Source of the DNA: Asterias rubens
Taxonomy: Eukaryota > Echinodermata > Asteroidea > Forcipulatida > Asteriidae
Reading direction: 5' to 3'
Length of the DNA stretch: 64,000 bases
Assembly: GCF_902459465.1 (NCBI RefSeq)
Contig: NC_047065.1
Span: 21,651,828 to 21,715,827, forward strand
Every line of letters begins with the position of its first letter. Position 1 is the stretch's first letter. The translations under genes and the position numbers were made by a program. This document shows, one piece after another, positions 1 to 12,050 of the stretch. The notes beneath the pieces were generated by a model. That model did not search any database. It was not told the DNA's origin and was given only the letters and a program-made list of their open reading frames with translations.

Positions 1-1250
1 ACTGCCATTTGTAAAAGCACTGACCAAAAAAAAGCAATTTTACAAAAAGCAAAATGTCTTGTGGCTTTGATAGAATTTGTAGTCCTTGTATGTGTGTAAA
101 TATGTAACAGTAAAATCACCAACAACCATTCTTAAATGATGGTGCTAACTTATTTGTTTTTTTTGTTTATTTTTTTAAGGATATAATCTTGCCTTATGAC
201 TCTCGCACATCTTGACAAACATAAAAAGAGGACAAGCTCTTCTTGGAAAATAAAATGTTAAAAGCGCCAGAGGGTCCTGTTAGCTTTTCGGAAGAAACAT
301 TTATGTTATGGACACTTTGAAAAGTATTCCAAGTAAAATTTGAAGTAAATTATGAATTGAACTGCACATTAAAACGGAAAGCATAAAATGATGCTTAATT
401 CGGAAATGTCTGTCGCTCTTTGTGAAACTAAGCCTTAGCCAAAAACTTACCCAAATGAAATTTATAAAGTCCAGGAAAATTTAAGTGGCTTTCTTGCTAT
501 GGCTGCTGCTGTTGCTAAGGTTGTTGTAATGGGCATCCCATGCTTCAATGCATGTTCCCATGGTGATAAAGCCACAGCCACTCATTCTGAAGCTACAAGA
601 TAGGGTAGCGAAAAACTTTTCTCAATTTCTGTTTATGGTTCAAAGAAAACGGTTAAGAAAAATAACTTGCAGAAAATTAATAAGTTTGAAAATCCATGTC
701 TTCCATACTGCCAGAGAACTGGAAAAGTAGCAAAAAATTGGTTTTATAATAAAAATGGGACCAAAAGTTATAAACTTTTGAGCTTATATAAATGGTTGCT
801 TACAGAATTTTTACCTTTGTTTGGACAAGATTTGTGGAGAATTATTCTCAATTTCAGTGTTGAGAGTTTATTATGGTATTTTTGTTGTAAGTTTTAAATG
901 TATTTACGTTCTTTACAGAGCTTTAATCCGTAATTATGTAGAAATGTAATTAATTTTTTTATTTATAACCTTTAGGTGAGATTGGGTTTTGCAACTAGAA
1001 GCATTTTATAATGCATCAATGTCAATATATTCTATTAACTCATAAAAAGCAAACGTAAAAACTCAGCGAGAATTTTAATACTGAAGTTGTACTGTCCGTT
1101 CTCTCATCAAAGACTTAACAGATGTATTTTTGATTATTTAGTGTCGAACAAGGAAATCTTTGCTAGAGCGGGGACTTGAACTTGCGACCTCTGCATTCAA
1201 GTGCTCGTACTAGCCCAAATGTTAGCAGTATCCTTATTTGTCAATATCTG
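1..1250. other. Gene-poor AT-rich stretch
   Basis: No convincing coding sequence. A segment near 500-590 (GTTGTAATGGGCATCCCATG context) is echoed near 3595-3660 and may be a diverged repeat. A tRNA-like box B occurs near 1170-1190. Confidence 0.6.
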
Positions 1251-1287
1251 TGTGCTTAGATACCAGTCAAAAACCATTCAACAGGTC

Positions 1288-1470
1288 CAAATTTCATACA
1301 GCTGCTTAAGCAGAACAAGTAGCTAAGTGCAACAAAAGTTTGCTTACCAGATAAAGGTTACACGCCAAACTACCATGTTACTTGTACAATTTGTGACTGG
1401 TATCCTGCCCATTTTAGAAAAATGTTAAGCAATATTTTCTGCTTAAGCATCTCTATGAAATTGGGCCAAG
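1288..1470. mobile_element. GCCCAATTTCATA-type MITE
   Basis: Left end CCAAATTTCATACAGCTGCT, right end (inverse) TCTATGAAATTGGGCC. Confidence 0.7.
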
Positions 1471-1624
1471 GGATCAAACTCAAGTTTATGATATGACCTG
1501 GGAAGCGGTTTGTCCGTTGTCAGTTTTACTTTAATCTATTAACCTCTTCAGAGCTGTCTGCGTGGTACTGGCATGGTTTCTGTTAGTCACTCCATTGCCC
1601 ACCTTTGATTTGTCAAACAGGTAC

Positions 1625-1825
1625 AGGGCCAAATTTCATGAAGCCTGTAAGCACAACAAAGTGCCTAGCACAGAAAAATCTTGCTTAACACAAACTGGTT
1701 ACCAGTCAAAGATCCATAAAGTTTACAAAGTTGCAACTGGTGCCCCAGTCTTTTATTCGCTTAGCAAAGAAATTTGCTATGCAGTATTTTCTGCTGTACA
1801 GCTTTATGAAATTGAGTCCTGGTCT
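1625..1825. mobile_element. GCCCAATTTCATA-type MITE
   Basis: Left end GGGCCAAATTTCATGAAGCC, right end GTACAGCTTTATGAAATTGA. Confidence 0.65.
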
Positions 1826-2044
1826 ACAAACTCAGTCATATTTTTTACACAAACAAAAGGCTTTGGCGAATCGTCAAACTTAATCAAAGCTAATATAATA
1901 ATTATGTCAGTTTGAAAAACTGCCGTGAATTAATCAGTGATTGTCTTCCAGGTTTCATAATGTCTTCCTAAAAGCTATGGCCTGTGTAGACCGATGGACA
2001 ATGTCGTCATTGGTCTTACATGAAATGTTTTTCCCTAAAGTTGT

Positions 2045-2406
2045 TTAAGGGCACTGGATACCTTTGGTAATTGTCAAAGACAAGTACTCTCACTTGTTGT
2101 ATCTCAATAACAACCGTGTGAACATTTTGACTCAATTGGTCATCAAAGTTGAAAGAGAATAGTGAAAGAAAAACAGCCTTGTTCCACAAATTTGTGTGCT
2201 TTCAGATGCTTAATAAAAGGCTTCAAGCCTGAAAGCTTAATATTTGAGTGAGAAATTACCTGTTTCTCAACAACTGCGTTACTTTAGAGGGAGCCGTTTC
2301 TCACAATGTTTTATACTATCAACAGCTCCCCATTGCTTGTAACCAAGTTAGTTTTTATGCTAACGATTATTTTTTAGTAATTAGCAACAGTGTCCAGTGC
2401 CTTTGG
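2045..2406 (-). mobile_element. MITE-A copy (diverged subfamily)
   Basis: Ends resemble TTAAGGGCACTGGATACC and the inverse CAGTGTCCAGTGCCTTTGG, with the shared core GGGAGCCGTTTCTCACAATG. The central palindrome differs from the main subfamily (GGCTTCAAGCCTGAAAG), as in the copy at 62031. Confidence 0.7.
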
Positions 2407-2409
2407 GGA

Positions 2410-3300
2410 GTATCAATGTCTAATCTGTTTTGTTGGTAGAAGGTTGCTTGACCCATAGAGAAAGGTCTGTGGTCCTTTCTCTATGCTTGACCTATCTCAA
2501 AAATCTTTTGAGGGAAGTAAAACAATTCCCATGAGCTCTAGTAATAACAACTTACTGGAGAGTGCAACCATGAATACATTATTGTTTAACTAATACAACC
2601 ATTTACATGTACAGGGCCTACAGTCGTCATGGAAAATAGAATTATGGCCCGTTTTTAGATAATCATGCAAATAAACCCAAGCTGTATCACGCGGTATAAC
2701 AGTTTTTTAATATCATTTTGTTCATATTTGGAAAGTAAGTTGCATTAAAACTTTACGACTGGAAAGTTCGTTTTATACTAATGTGTTAGTGTACCACAGT
2801 TGTTATAATTATTTCAAACTCTCCCAAACCAGCATGTTCAAATAAGGTCATGTAAAAACTGGGTGTCAGCGTTGAACAGTTTTCCTTAGTCATAGAAAAA
2901 AAAGGCATTGTTTGAGCGACACCACTCTCAGAGTACAGTAATACAGAAGCCGTCATAGTTGATAGAATCATGCTCACATCAGTCCTTAACAAACCTTAGT
3001 AATTATGACAGTGGGCTCCATGTCAGACTGACTAATTACATGATGTACACGACCCTGTCAGTTAATCCTCTATCCCCCCCCCTCCCCCCAGTCCTCCACA
3101 CCTAGTTACTTGACTCATATCCTAAGAACCCTGGATTCTTATGGCCACCCCCAACTGGGGGTTGCTCTCTTTTTCTCCCGCTCTTTTTTTCCCCCTGTTT
3201 CGCTGTTGTTATCTTGAGCCGAGGAAAGTCATTGTGAATGGAAGACAGTAACCCTGTTTTGCTTTCAAGCTTGTATTTTCTTTCGCATTATGCAGGATAA
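2410..3300. other. Gene-poor stretch
   Basis: No gene found. Contains a C-rich tract at 3075-3090 and pyrimidine-rich DNA to 3200. Confidence 0.6.
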
Positions 3301-3305
3301 GATGT

Positions 3306-3500
3306 GAAGTATAATTGGTAAGACACTGCTCCAGAATTGCAAAGGCCGTGGGTTCGAATCCAACTCAAGTATTATGCCTGTGGGTTTTTTTTTCACAGGA
3401 CTTGGGACAGTACTGAGTATACAGTGCTAACACACATCGGTATATATGGGTAAAACCAAAATGATAAAGAATATATTCTTTATCTTGATGCAAATTTAAC
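3306..3500 (+). mobile_element. tRNA-derived SINE copy
   Basis: Box A-like TATAATTGGTAAGACAC and box B GTGGGTTCGAATCCAAC at tRNA spacing, followed by the body CCTGTGGGTTTTTTTTTC, ACAGTACTGAGTATACAGTG, CACACATCGGTATATATGGG. Stems do not pair well enough for a tRNA gene. Confidence 0.75.
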
Positions 3501-3844
3501 ATCTATTAAAATGTGAAGTTTAGTCTTGCAAATCTTTGGTGTGGTATGCTTTACCAAGGTCATGGCCATGTCCTAATAAGTAGTGGCTACAGCTTTGGCC
3601 GTTGTTAAGGCTGTTGCTATGGGCTCCCTATGCTTCAACACTAAGCCACAGCCACAGCTCCTAATTCTGATTCAGATTATTGCCCTTTCCAGCTTTTGAG
3701 CTTTAACTTTGATTACCTACACTTTCAAAACAGAAATTCAAACAGGCGGATAGTGCCCAAGCCTAGTCGAAGCCAAAGTCGTGGTTCATTTCACACACCT
3801 AGTTCTTATAATTGCTAAAAACACTATTTCCAATCCGCAACCTG

Positions 3845-4013
3845 GGGTGGATTTCACAAAGGTAGTCCTAACTTAGGACTAGTCCTAAGCAATGCTAAGA
3901 GATAGGACTGGTCCTAAGTTAGGACCAGTAACTCATCCTAACTTAGGACTGGTCCTATCTCTTAGCACTGCCTAGGACTAGTCCTAAGTTAGGACTACCT
4001 TTGTGAAATCCAC
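3845..4013. mobile_element. Small palindromic MITE (GATTTCACAAAG family)
   Basis: Left end GTGGATTTCACAAAGGTAGT, right end ACTACCTTTGTGAAATCCAC. The inside is made of repeated CCTAACTTAGGACTAGTCC palindromes. The same end type bounds the insert at 41772-42974. Confidence 0.85.
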
Positions 4014-4301
4014 TCCTGCACCCATTGTTCAATCAAGTGAGCAACATACAATTGTACATTATTTCACTACATTTTTGTGTGTCATACTCTACTCGCCCCT
4101 GAAAGCTAGCCCCTCGATATTGTCATTGACTTCAATGATTCATGCCTTGTAATACCATGGCAGTAAATGTAAAAGCAAGTGTTCATATTCAGTTAACACA
4201 GATATTAACTGTGGAAGCTATAAAGCTATCCTCATGCTATCTAGTCAATGCTTCACATTCTCATGTTACTTGAATGCATGGGGTTTATTGCTACTTCCAG
4301 C

Positions 4302-4687
4302 TTAAAGGCAGTGGACACTATTGGTAATTACTCAAAATAATTATCATCATAAAACCTTTCTTGAATACGAGTAATGGGGAGAGGTTGATAGTATAAAACA
4401 TTGTGAGAAACAGCTCCCTCTGAAGTGACGTAGTTTTCGAGAAAGAAGTCATTTTCCACGAATTTGATTTCGAGACCTCAAGTTTAGAACTTGAGGTCTC
4501 AAAATCAACCATCTAAACGCACACAACTTCGTGTGACAAGGGTGTTTTTTCTTTCATTATTATCTCGCAACTTCTACGACCAATTGAGCTCAAATTTTCA
4601 CAGGTTCATTATTTCATGCATATGTTGAGAAACACCAAGTGAGAAGACTGGTGTATGACAATTACCAATAGTGTCCACTGTCTTTAA
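4302..4687 (+). mobile_element. MITE-A, full-length copy
   Basis: About 385 bp with ends TTAAAGGCAGTGGACACTA and its inverse TAGTGTCCACTGTCTTTAA. The central palindrome is GAGACCTCAAGTTTAGAAC followed by TTGAGGTCTC. It is a reference copy for the family, which has more than 20 full or partial members in this window and no coding capacity. Confidence 0.9.
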
Positions 4688-4689
4688 AA

Positions 4690-6640
4690 GCTGAAACATT
4701 GGTTTACCTTTATTGTTTCTCATTGACCTAGATTTGCTCATAAATACAACATTTTCTCATTTACCAAATTTTCTTTCTAGGTATATCAGTAACATTTATT
4801 TCAATGCTGTTATCCCTTACAATAATGCACATACATTCTTACCTAAAAGTTTTCCTTTATAAATGTTCTCATTTACCAAATATCATCATTCACCTAAATT
4901 TCATAATTTCACATGGGTATTCATATCAAACCTAGTTTTATTCCCTCTTTGAACTTGAAGCTGTCTGTAGAATACGATCAAGTACCAAGTATAACAAAAA
5001 TCGTTACCTCCTCTTTGTAACACTGTGAAAAGGCAAACCACAGCTTTCCACTTTCTTGCAGAAATATAGAGGTAAAACCCGGCCAATGAATTCCCGACGA
5101 GCCTCTAACAATGGTCTTGTCTATCTCTATAGTACTGTGAGGCATAGTTTATGGTGTGATCATATCACACTTTGCCAATAGGATGGTGTTGCTGCACCAC
5201 TTTCTTTAAAAGGAAACACAGATTGCGACCACAAACCCAACTCTCTTCCCCGGTGAGCTCTTAATGACTATCCATCCATCGGAATGGTGGGTTTTTCTCA
5301 AATGTTCATGTATGTGCTGTTCATGTTCTGCTTGTGGTACAGTTCATCTGAACTGAAGAATAAATAGCTAGGGAGGTTAATGCTTCTCGGGACTAGTTCG
5401 GCTGCGAAGCACAAATCTCTGTTTTATAGACTAGCAGCAAGAGTTAAATATTGTGTTAAAACATAACAAGTCTGAATGTGTGTAATATCACACTATGTCC
5501 ATATTGTTATGCAGGGACAATTCAACAGTTGAGTATTTGAGCGACGGTTTTAAAACGTTGAGTAGAAACCAACAGTTCAATATATTTATACACGGAGTGA
5601 TTGGGACTGACATACTTGCAGTCATTCGTCATGTAAAAGAATCCAACGTTTGACATTTGTAGAGAGACTTCAAGTGTTCATTAAGCTTCTTCTCCCGACA
5701 ACCATTCTGGCAAATTCCATTAGTTACTCGCTGATCGAGGCGGAATAATTCAATGCACTCTACTCTTGTTTTCCTTTTTCTACAACCCCCCTCCCCCCTT
5801 TTGCAAATGTCATAAACATGATTTGGAGTTTGGATATTTTTAAACGGTTACTAATGGTGTTTGTCAATCTATACCTGGCGAGTGTTTACCCCCCAATGTG
5901 CTGGCTGTGTAGGGAGATAGATAGATATACAGATATGTAGGGCAATGGACGCACGGCCCGGCCTGGTTTCATTCACAGGTCATAACCCTCGCTGTAGTAA
6001 TCTGTCATTCATCATGAAGTCCAACATGAAGTTCAATGTCTGGAAAGTCACAGTGTAGACTGCAGAATATCTGCAGAATATCTGCAGAATGCGTGTATTA
6101 AGTAGAGGAAACTCTTTATAACGAGGCAATGGGGAGGCTTTAGGATGGCAGGACATAATTTCCCCCAACCCCCCCCCCCACCTCCTCTGAAGAGATTGGT
6201 GTAGATGATCAATAATTATTGATCCTGATTTGATATATCCGTCTGTTATGAGAAATTACCCGAACCTTAGTGATGGGAAATTTCAAGAGGCAGAAAATGG
6301 AATTACCGGAAAAAGAACACAGATTGACTCATAATTATGTCGTTGTCATAACAAAGCGTGATTGCTGTACAGCTGTTTTGCATAATCACTGTAAATGATA
6401 GGTTGCAATAATATGATATTAAGCAGCCATCCAAGCCCAAATGCAATTTGCCCACAAAGATGGCATCTATTGTCATACATTTATTGTAACATAAACATCA
6501 ACATAAAGTGAATAAAGATATTGGTATTTAAACAGATTTCTCTACCAATGAGCTTCCAATTTTCTTTTTGTAACTGTGTCATCATGTAACCACAATAAAC
6601 TTGAATTTCTATTTAAACATGAACTGATGTCGATATGTAA
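4690..6640. other. Gene-poor stretch
   Basis: Nothing coding was recognised. Contains a C tract near 6169-6180 and a triple CTGCAGAATAT repeat near 6060-6090. Confidence 0.6.
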
Positions 6641-6649
6641 TTTGATCAA

Positions 6650-7368
6650 AATGCTGGAATTACCCCTTGTTTCTTTTTCAATATTTGGCCAAAATTTGAT
6701 AAAAATCCTAGACTTACCCCTTGTGTCTTTTTCAATATTTCGCTCAAATTTGATGCAAATACTGGACTTACCCCTTGTGTCTTTTTCAAAATTTTGCCAA
6801 AATTTTATAAAAATACTGGACTTACCCCCTTATGTCTTTTCCATATTTCGCTCAAATTTGATAAAAATACTGGAGTTTGCCCCTGGTGTCTTTTTCAATA
6901 TTTGGCCCAAATTTCAAAAACAAAAAAAATGCTGGACTTACCCCTTGTGTCTTTTTCAATATTTGGCTCAAATTTGATAAAAATGCTGTGTCTTTCAATA
7001 TTTGACAAAAATTTGATAAAAATGCTGGACTTACCCCTTGTGTCTTTTTCCATATTTCGCTCAAATTTGATAAAAATACTGGACTAACCCCTTGTGTCTT
7101 TTTCAATATTTGGCTCAAATTTGATAAAAATGCTGGACTTACCCCTTGTCTTTTTCAATATTTGACAAAAATTTGATAAAAATGCTGGACTAACCCCAGG
7201 TGTCTTTTTCAATTTTTGCCACATTTTGCTTAAATTTGAATAAAATGCTGGACTTACCCCTTGTGTCTTTTTCCATATTTGGCCCAACTTTGAAAAAAAT
7301 GCTGGACTTACCTCTTGTCTTTTTCAATGTTTGGCCCAACTTTGATAAAAATGCTCGACTTACCCCTT
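6650..7368 (+). repeat. 54-bp minisatellite, about 13 copies
   Basis: The unit reads CTGGACTTACCCCTTGTGTC, TTTTTCAATATTTGGCTCAA, ATTTGATAAAAA with point changes and a few indels. Because 54 is divisible by 3, the array is open on both strands and gives 18-residue periodic peptides. That is a by-product of the period and does not indicate a gene. Confidence 0.92.
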
Positions 7369-7579
7369 GAAGAATGCAAAGCTTAATCCTCGCAATTTTT
7401 TAAATAAAGTTTAATTTTCCCCCTCTCCGAAAAACTCTAGAATAAATTGTTTTAAGTAAATCTTTTCTTGAGGAGATATTCACCATTCACCTCCTGAAAC
7501 ATTTCATTGGAGTGCAGAGCTAACAAATTTTTAATTAAGTGCATAAGATGGGTTGCTGTATCTGGAGCAGTAAGTAATT

Positions 7580-7678
7580 GGAGGGGGGGATTGGGGAGGG
7601 GGGAGAGGGGGAGGGGGGGATTGGGGAGGGGGGGATTGGGGAGGGGGGGATTGGGGAGGGGGGATTGGGGAGGGGAAT
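7580..7678 (+). repeat. G-rich repeat GGGGGGATTGGGGA
   Basis: About eight runs of four to seven guanines are spaced by ATT or A. It could form a G-quadruplex. No gene lies next to it. Confidence 0.9.
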
Positions 7679-7722
7679 CCCAAGGAGCACAAATTACCCC
7701 AGAATTATTTTCACCCAACTAT

Positions 7723-8000
7723 TAAAGGAACACGTTGCCTTGGATCGGTCGAGTTGGTATTTGAAAAGCGTTTGTAACCGTTTGTTATAAAATGCAAATT
7801 GGTAGAAAGATGTTGTAAAAGTAGAATACAATGATCCACACAAACATGCCTCGAAATTGCACGGTTTTCCTTTTACCTCGTCGACTAACACGGTCGGCCA
7901 TTTATGGGAGTCAAAATTTTGGTTCCAATAAATGACCGTGTTTAGTGCGTACAGTAAAAAGAAAACCACACAATCCAACTCGTCCGATCCAAGGCTTTAA
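7723..8000. mobile_element. MITE-B copy with an internal deletion in one arm
   Basis: Left arm AAAGGAACACGTTGCCTTGG is full. The right arm jumps from the centre straight to CCAACTCGTCCGATCCAAGG and ends CTTTAA. Confidence 0.8.
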
Positions 8001-8024
8001 GACATTTTTGCTTTGCTTCGCCCA

Positions 8025-8150
8025 TGAAGGAATGTGTGTTTCGGTCCTGTGAAAAAAACACAGGCACTTACTCAGTTGGGATTCGAACCCGTAACCTTTG
8101 CCATTATAGAACAGACATCTTACCACTAGGCCACTGAGCTTGCTGTTTGA
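8025..8150 (-). mobile_element. tRNA-derived SINE copy, truncated
   Basis: The minus strand has AGTGGCCTAGTGGTAAGATG and ACGGGTTCGAATCCCAACTG, then a short CTGTGTTTTTTTCACAGG body. Same family as 3306-3500. Confidence 0.7.
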
Positions 8151-8317
8151 ACACTAGATTTTAGCAACAATTATTTTAAGCCTGATTTATACTTCATGAG
8201 TATGCAATACAATTTTGATGTCACAAATTCACAACAGTTGAACTATAACTCCTGCGAAACGTTCACTGTGAAATCAGCCATGTGATGTAAGTAGTTGCTT
8301 CGCATTTGCATAACGTA

Positions 8318-8702
8318 TGAACTGGGACACTATTAGTAATTACTCAAAAAAATTATTAGCACAAAACCTTACTTGGTAATGAGTAATGGGGAGAGGTTGA
8401 TAGTATAAAACATTGTGAGAAACAGCTCCCTCTGAAGTGACCTAGTTTTTGAGACAGAAGTAATTTTCATCGAATTTGATTTTGAGACCTCAGATTTAGA
8501 GTTTGAGGTCTTGAAATCAAGCATCCGAAAGCACACAACTTCGTGTGACAAGGGTGGTTTTTCTTTCATTATAATATCTCGCAACATCGACGACCAATTG
8601 AACTCAAATTTTCACAGGTTTGTTATTTTGTGCATATGTAGAGATACACCAAGTGAGAACACTGGTCTTTGACAATTACCAATAGTGTTCAGTGTCTTTA
8701 AT
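8318..8702 (+). mobile_element. MITE-A copy
   Basis: Near full length. The left end is worn (ACTGGGACACTATTAG). The right end is AGTGTTCAGTGTCTTTAA. Confidence 0.85.
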
Positions 8703-10951
8703 ACTTGGGTCGGAATGTCAGATCGTTAAATATTTCCTGCCTTTAAACCATCAGTCCTTTTGGTTGGTAAGCATGGTTGTTTGCAAAAGATAGACGGACT
8801 TTCTTCTTAAGACAAATGAGACATGGACGCAGTAATCTTCTTGTTTAGTACCTCATTACTTTTAATCACATGACCAGAAATACAAAACTTCTTAAGCATT
8901 TACTAAATCAAACTAACGAAACAAAAATATGACCAAAAATAAATCAGGAAAAAGAAACAATAATTCAAAAAACAAATAAAACAAAAGAATCTGATCTGGC
9001 ATGTGATAAATATATGTGTACATAATGAAAAATAATAATAATCAGATATATGATATTACATGACTGCATGAACATAGGAAAGTACAAAAACGCATGAAAA
9101 TAATAATATAGCATTACTTTTTAAGGTGCGAAGCAGAGGGCTGTCATGTTCATTAACATCCCATATAGAATAATTATAAAAAATTTGTTTCGTCCAAACA
9201 AAAATAGAAGACACACTCAGTATTAAACATCAAGTGTTTTTAACATTTTTTTTCAAGATCTTTTTTTTTCTTCCTTTTTTTTTTTTTTTTTTTGACAGTT
9301 TGGCACAAGTGCACACAAAGATTAGACTTGCATTAGTCTATCAGAACAGTAGCAAACAGTACTGTGGTTTATGACGAACACTACCGGACACAGTTATAAT
9401 CTAAGATTATCATTTTGTGCATAAATACACCATGGTATACCAAGATTTTTGTATTTTTCTACACAGAGCCACTCCACAGGAATGACCGTCCAAGCCTCTG
9501 TTAACCATTATCACAACTACATGTGTTCATAAAATATAAAATAAACAAAAACCTGTACTGAGGTTTACTAGATCCAATTTTGGGCAACAGTTCCAAGTCT
9601 TCTTTCTACATCGAATCGACAACATAAAACTGGTATCACTCTTTACAAGGTGCTATACAAGATTCAGTTTGTTTACCGAAAGGCAATCTTCTACTTTGTA
9701 TCAAAACAAGGAAAGGAACGAAAGAAAACCCGACTAGTGAAATGTACATGAGTCACCATAAACATTCTTTTCATCATTTTACTGTTTGTGTAGTTTACAT
9801 TTAAGTGGCTCGGTAGAATGAAACTAATCACCTTCTATATAAATAGATGTCTCCTATCTGTACCGAGGTGCCATGGTATTTGTAATTGGCTGGTTTATTT
9901 CTTTGTCAAAGATTCATTTGGCATTTGTGCACATCATATTTACAGTGTGGTGCTGTTGATTAATTTTTTTATTTTATTTTTGATTTATTCGTTTGAAATC
10001 CGCCATCATATATCACAAGGAGACCTAACACAAATGATGCATTAGTCCATCTCACTGATTCACGCAATCACCAACAGAGGACTTAAACTTGTCTAGTTTG
10101 GTCTCAACCAAGGTGTGAATTTTCAAATGAAATCAGCCAATCAAAGATCAGCTTACAACCAGTCACCAATTACTTTTGAGAAATCTTCATATAGAACACC
10201 TTTCAAAACCAAGGTGACCAAATCCTGCATATTTGGCATTTAATAATGTCGCCTATTTTTTTTTTTTTTTCTACTTACAGACACAAAAACACTAGCACTA
10301 GCAGCAGCAAAATTACATTCAAAAGAGACGGATGCGTTTCCCCGATCTCTTTTCTCAATTATAGTTAAACCTCTGTTCTTATACTTAATATGAGTCCCAA
10401 AAATGGATCACTGCATAAAATATAGTGGCACCATAATATCTTGGTCATTCGAATTTAAGAAAAAATTACATTGTTCTAGGAGCAGAAATGAATACGCAAA
10501 GCACGGATAAGCCGATAAAGTTGGTCGTTGTTTGTTTTGCTTCAAGCTGTATATAAAAAGTGGCATGCATACAAACAGGCCTCTACTGGGTGTTCTTACA
10601 AAAAACGTAAAAAAACACCGCGTTACCTACATTTCAATCATCATTTATAACATTATGTACACCTGGTTACATTAAGCTTTTTTTTTCTCTCTTTTTTTTT
10701 TCTTCTACTTTTTGTTTCAAAAGCTCTGGAAAAATTATTTCAATATTTCTTTTGTTTTTTTTTCCTTTGGCCAGTGATATTTTTTTATAATAATGCATGT
10801 ACATAGAACAAACAGATCGACAAACATAAACCGACATACTTGCTTTTAAGCAATATCTAAAAGGGACAATGCAATTGTCTACATTTTTGTTTTGATTAAG
10901 AATTTTTTTGTCTTTTTTTTTTTTTTTTTTCTTTTTTCTTTTGAATCAAAG
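8703..10951. other. AT-rich stretch with homopolymer T tracts
   Basis: Long T runs at 9275-9293, 10257-10270 and 10914-10930, no SINE or MITE of the main families, and no coding sequence. The absence of repeats over 2.2 kb is unusual here and would fit a long 3' UTR, but no gene end was found to attach it to. Confidence 0.4.
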
Positions 10952-11051
10952 NNNNNNNNNNNNNNNNNNNNNNNNNNNNNNNNNNNNNNNNNNNNNNNNN
11001 NNNNNNNNNNNNNNNNNNNNNNNNNNNNNNNNNNNNNNNNNNNNNNNNNNN
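10952..11051. other. Assembly gap (100 N)
   Basis: A run of exactly 100 N, a conventional gap of unknown size. A long poly-T ends just before it and a MITE-A fragment begins just after it. Confidence 1.
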
Positions 11052-11157
11052 CGTTTCTCACAATGTATTATACCATCAACATCTCCCACTTGTTACGTTA
11101 CCAGTTAAGGTTTTATGCTAATAATTATTTTGAGTAGGGTGTCCACTGCCTTTAAAG
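11052..11157 (-). mobile_element. MITE-A copy cut by the assembly gap
   Basis: Starts immediately after the run of N within CGTTTCTCACAATG and ends GTGTCCACTGCCTTTAA. The missing part probably lies in the gap, and repeat collapse may be why the gap exists. Confidence 0.8.
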
Positions 11158-11354
11158 GAGTTTTAATATTGCTGCAAACCTTAATAGAACAAGTTGTTTC
11201 AGCTTGCTTCTTTTTGTTGCCTTTCTGTTCTCTTGTAATTATTCTTGGATCTTCGCCTGCTGAGCTGTAGCTGGCTTAAACAAATTTTACTTTCTAAGAT
11301 TATGAAGTTAAACTGAAGGGAAAAATGAGGAATCCAGTGAAATGTATGATTTAC

Positions 11355-11448
11355 CCTGTCCAAGTGTCTGTCCAACATGTTGAATGCTTATTATAATGAT
11401 GCAGTTGAAGATTGCTGCGGATAAACTCAATGATGGTAGGATCCTCAT
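11355..11448 (-). CDS. Orphan signal-peptide exon, paralogue of SRCR receptor exon 1
   Basis: The exon reads MRILPSLSLSAAIFNC, then a run of four isoleucines and SIQHVGQTLGQ, with an intact start and a phase-1 donor GTAAAT. It matches the SRCR gene's exon 1 at nearly every residue, with a short insertion (QTLG) near the end. The flank at 11449-11550 also matches the 5' flank of that gene. No SRCR exon was found downstream on the minus strand (window positions 1-11354). It is therefore either the first exon of a neighbouring gene whose body lies beyond the window edge or in the gap, or a stranded duplicate. Confidence 0.75.
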
Positions 11449-11550
11449 GATGGAGGGGTCAACTGGGGGTCAACTGGGGGTCACTTGGTACTGAACTATA
11501 GCGTCAGTTCCACATCCACCATATTAGCAAGATTCATCAACTCCCATCCT
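11449..11550 (-). promoter_or_regulatory. Duplicated 5' flank of the SRCR leader exon (probable 5' UTR)
   Basis: This sequence and 31804-31905 share GGTCAACTGGGGGTCAC, CAGTTCCAC and CAACTC blocks in the same order directly upstream of the two leader-exon start codons. The shared block suggests that a transcribed 5' UTR, perhaps with its promoter, was duplicated with the exon. No TATA box was picked out with confidence. Confidence 0.5.
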
Positions 11551-11949
11551 TATAAGATAACAAGAAGTTTTTAGAATAATTATTTACCATTAATTATAGT
11601 CATTATTCTTTAGAAACCATAATATGTCCAAGCATACTATCGTTTTGCCCTGGCGACCTTTTACACTTTCGCATTACACTAGAGTGTATCTGTGTATACA
11701 GCACAGAGGAAGAGTCCTATAATATAGGGCTAACTATATGTCGTTTTCATGTTTCGTTTTTAAAACGAATGGGTAAAACGAATAAAATGAATAGAATGTA
11801 ACTAGGCATACTCACACGATTGGGGATAAAAACGCCAAGCTGGCGACAGTCAATCGCTCTCACACTCATACGATTAACGTACAATTAAAAGTTGCACAAA
11901 TCAAGAAATTAAGGTTCAAACTAGACGACAATGACGTATTCTAGTCAAG

Positions 11950-12050
11950 TCATTATGAAATCAGCAGCTATTATAGCTCGGATGATTCGAACCCACAACC
12001 TTGTAATTGCAAGACATGCAGTCTTACCACTTCTGATTGTTTTCTATAGT
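11950..12050 (-). mobile_element. tRNA-like SINE fragment
   Basis: The minus strand has AGTGGTAAGACTGCATGTCT and GTTGTGGGTTCGAATCATCC. Confidence 0.55.

Noticed and set aside
6576..7287. Long periodic open frames on both strands (LDLPLVSFSIF-type peptides)
   Set aside because: They follow from a 54-bp minisatellite whose period is a multiple of three. Codon use and lack of any domain argue against a gene.
10879..11137. Open frames across the N gap
   Set aside because: They consist mostly of unknown bases and a poly-T tract.
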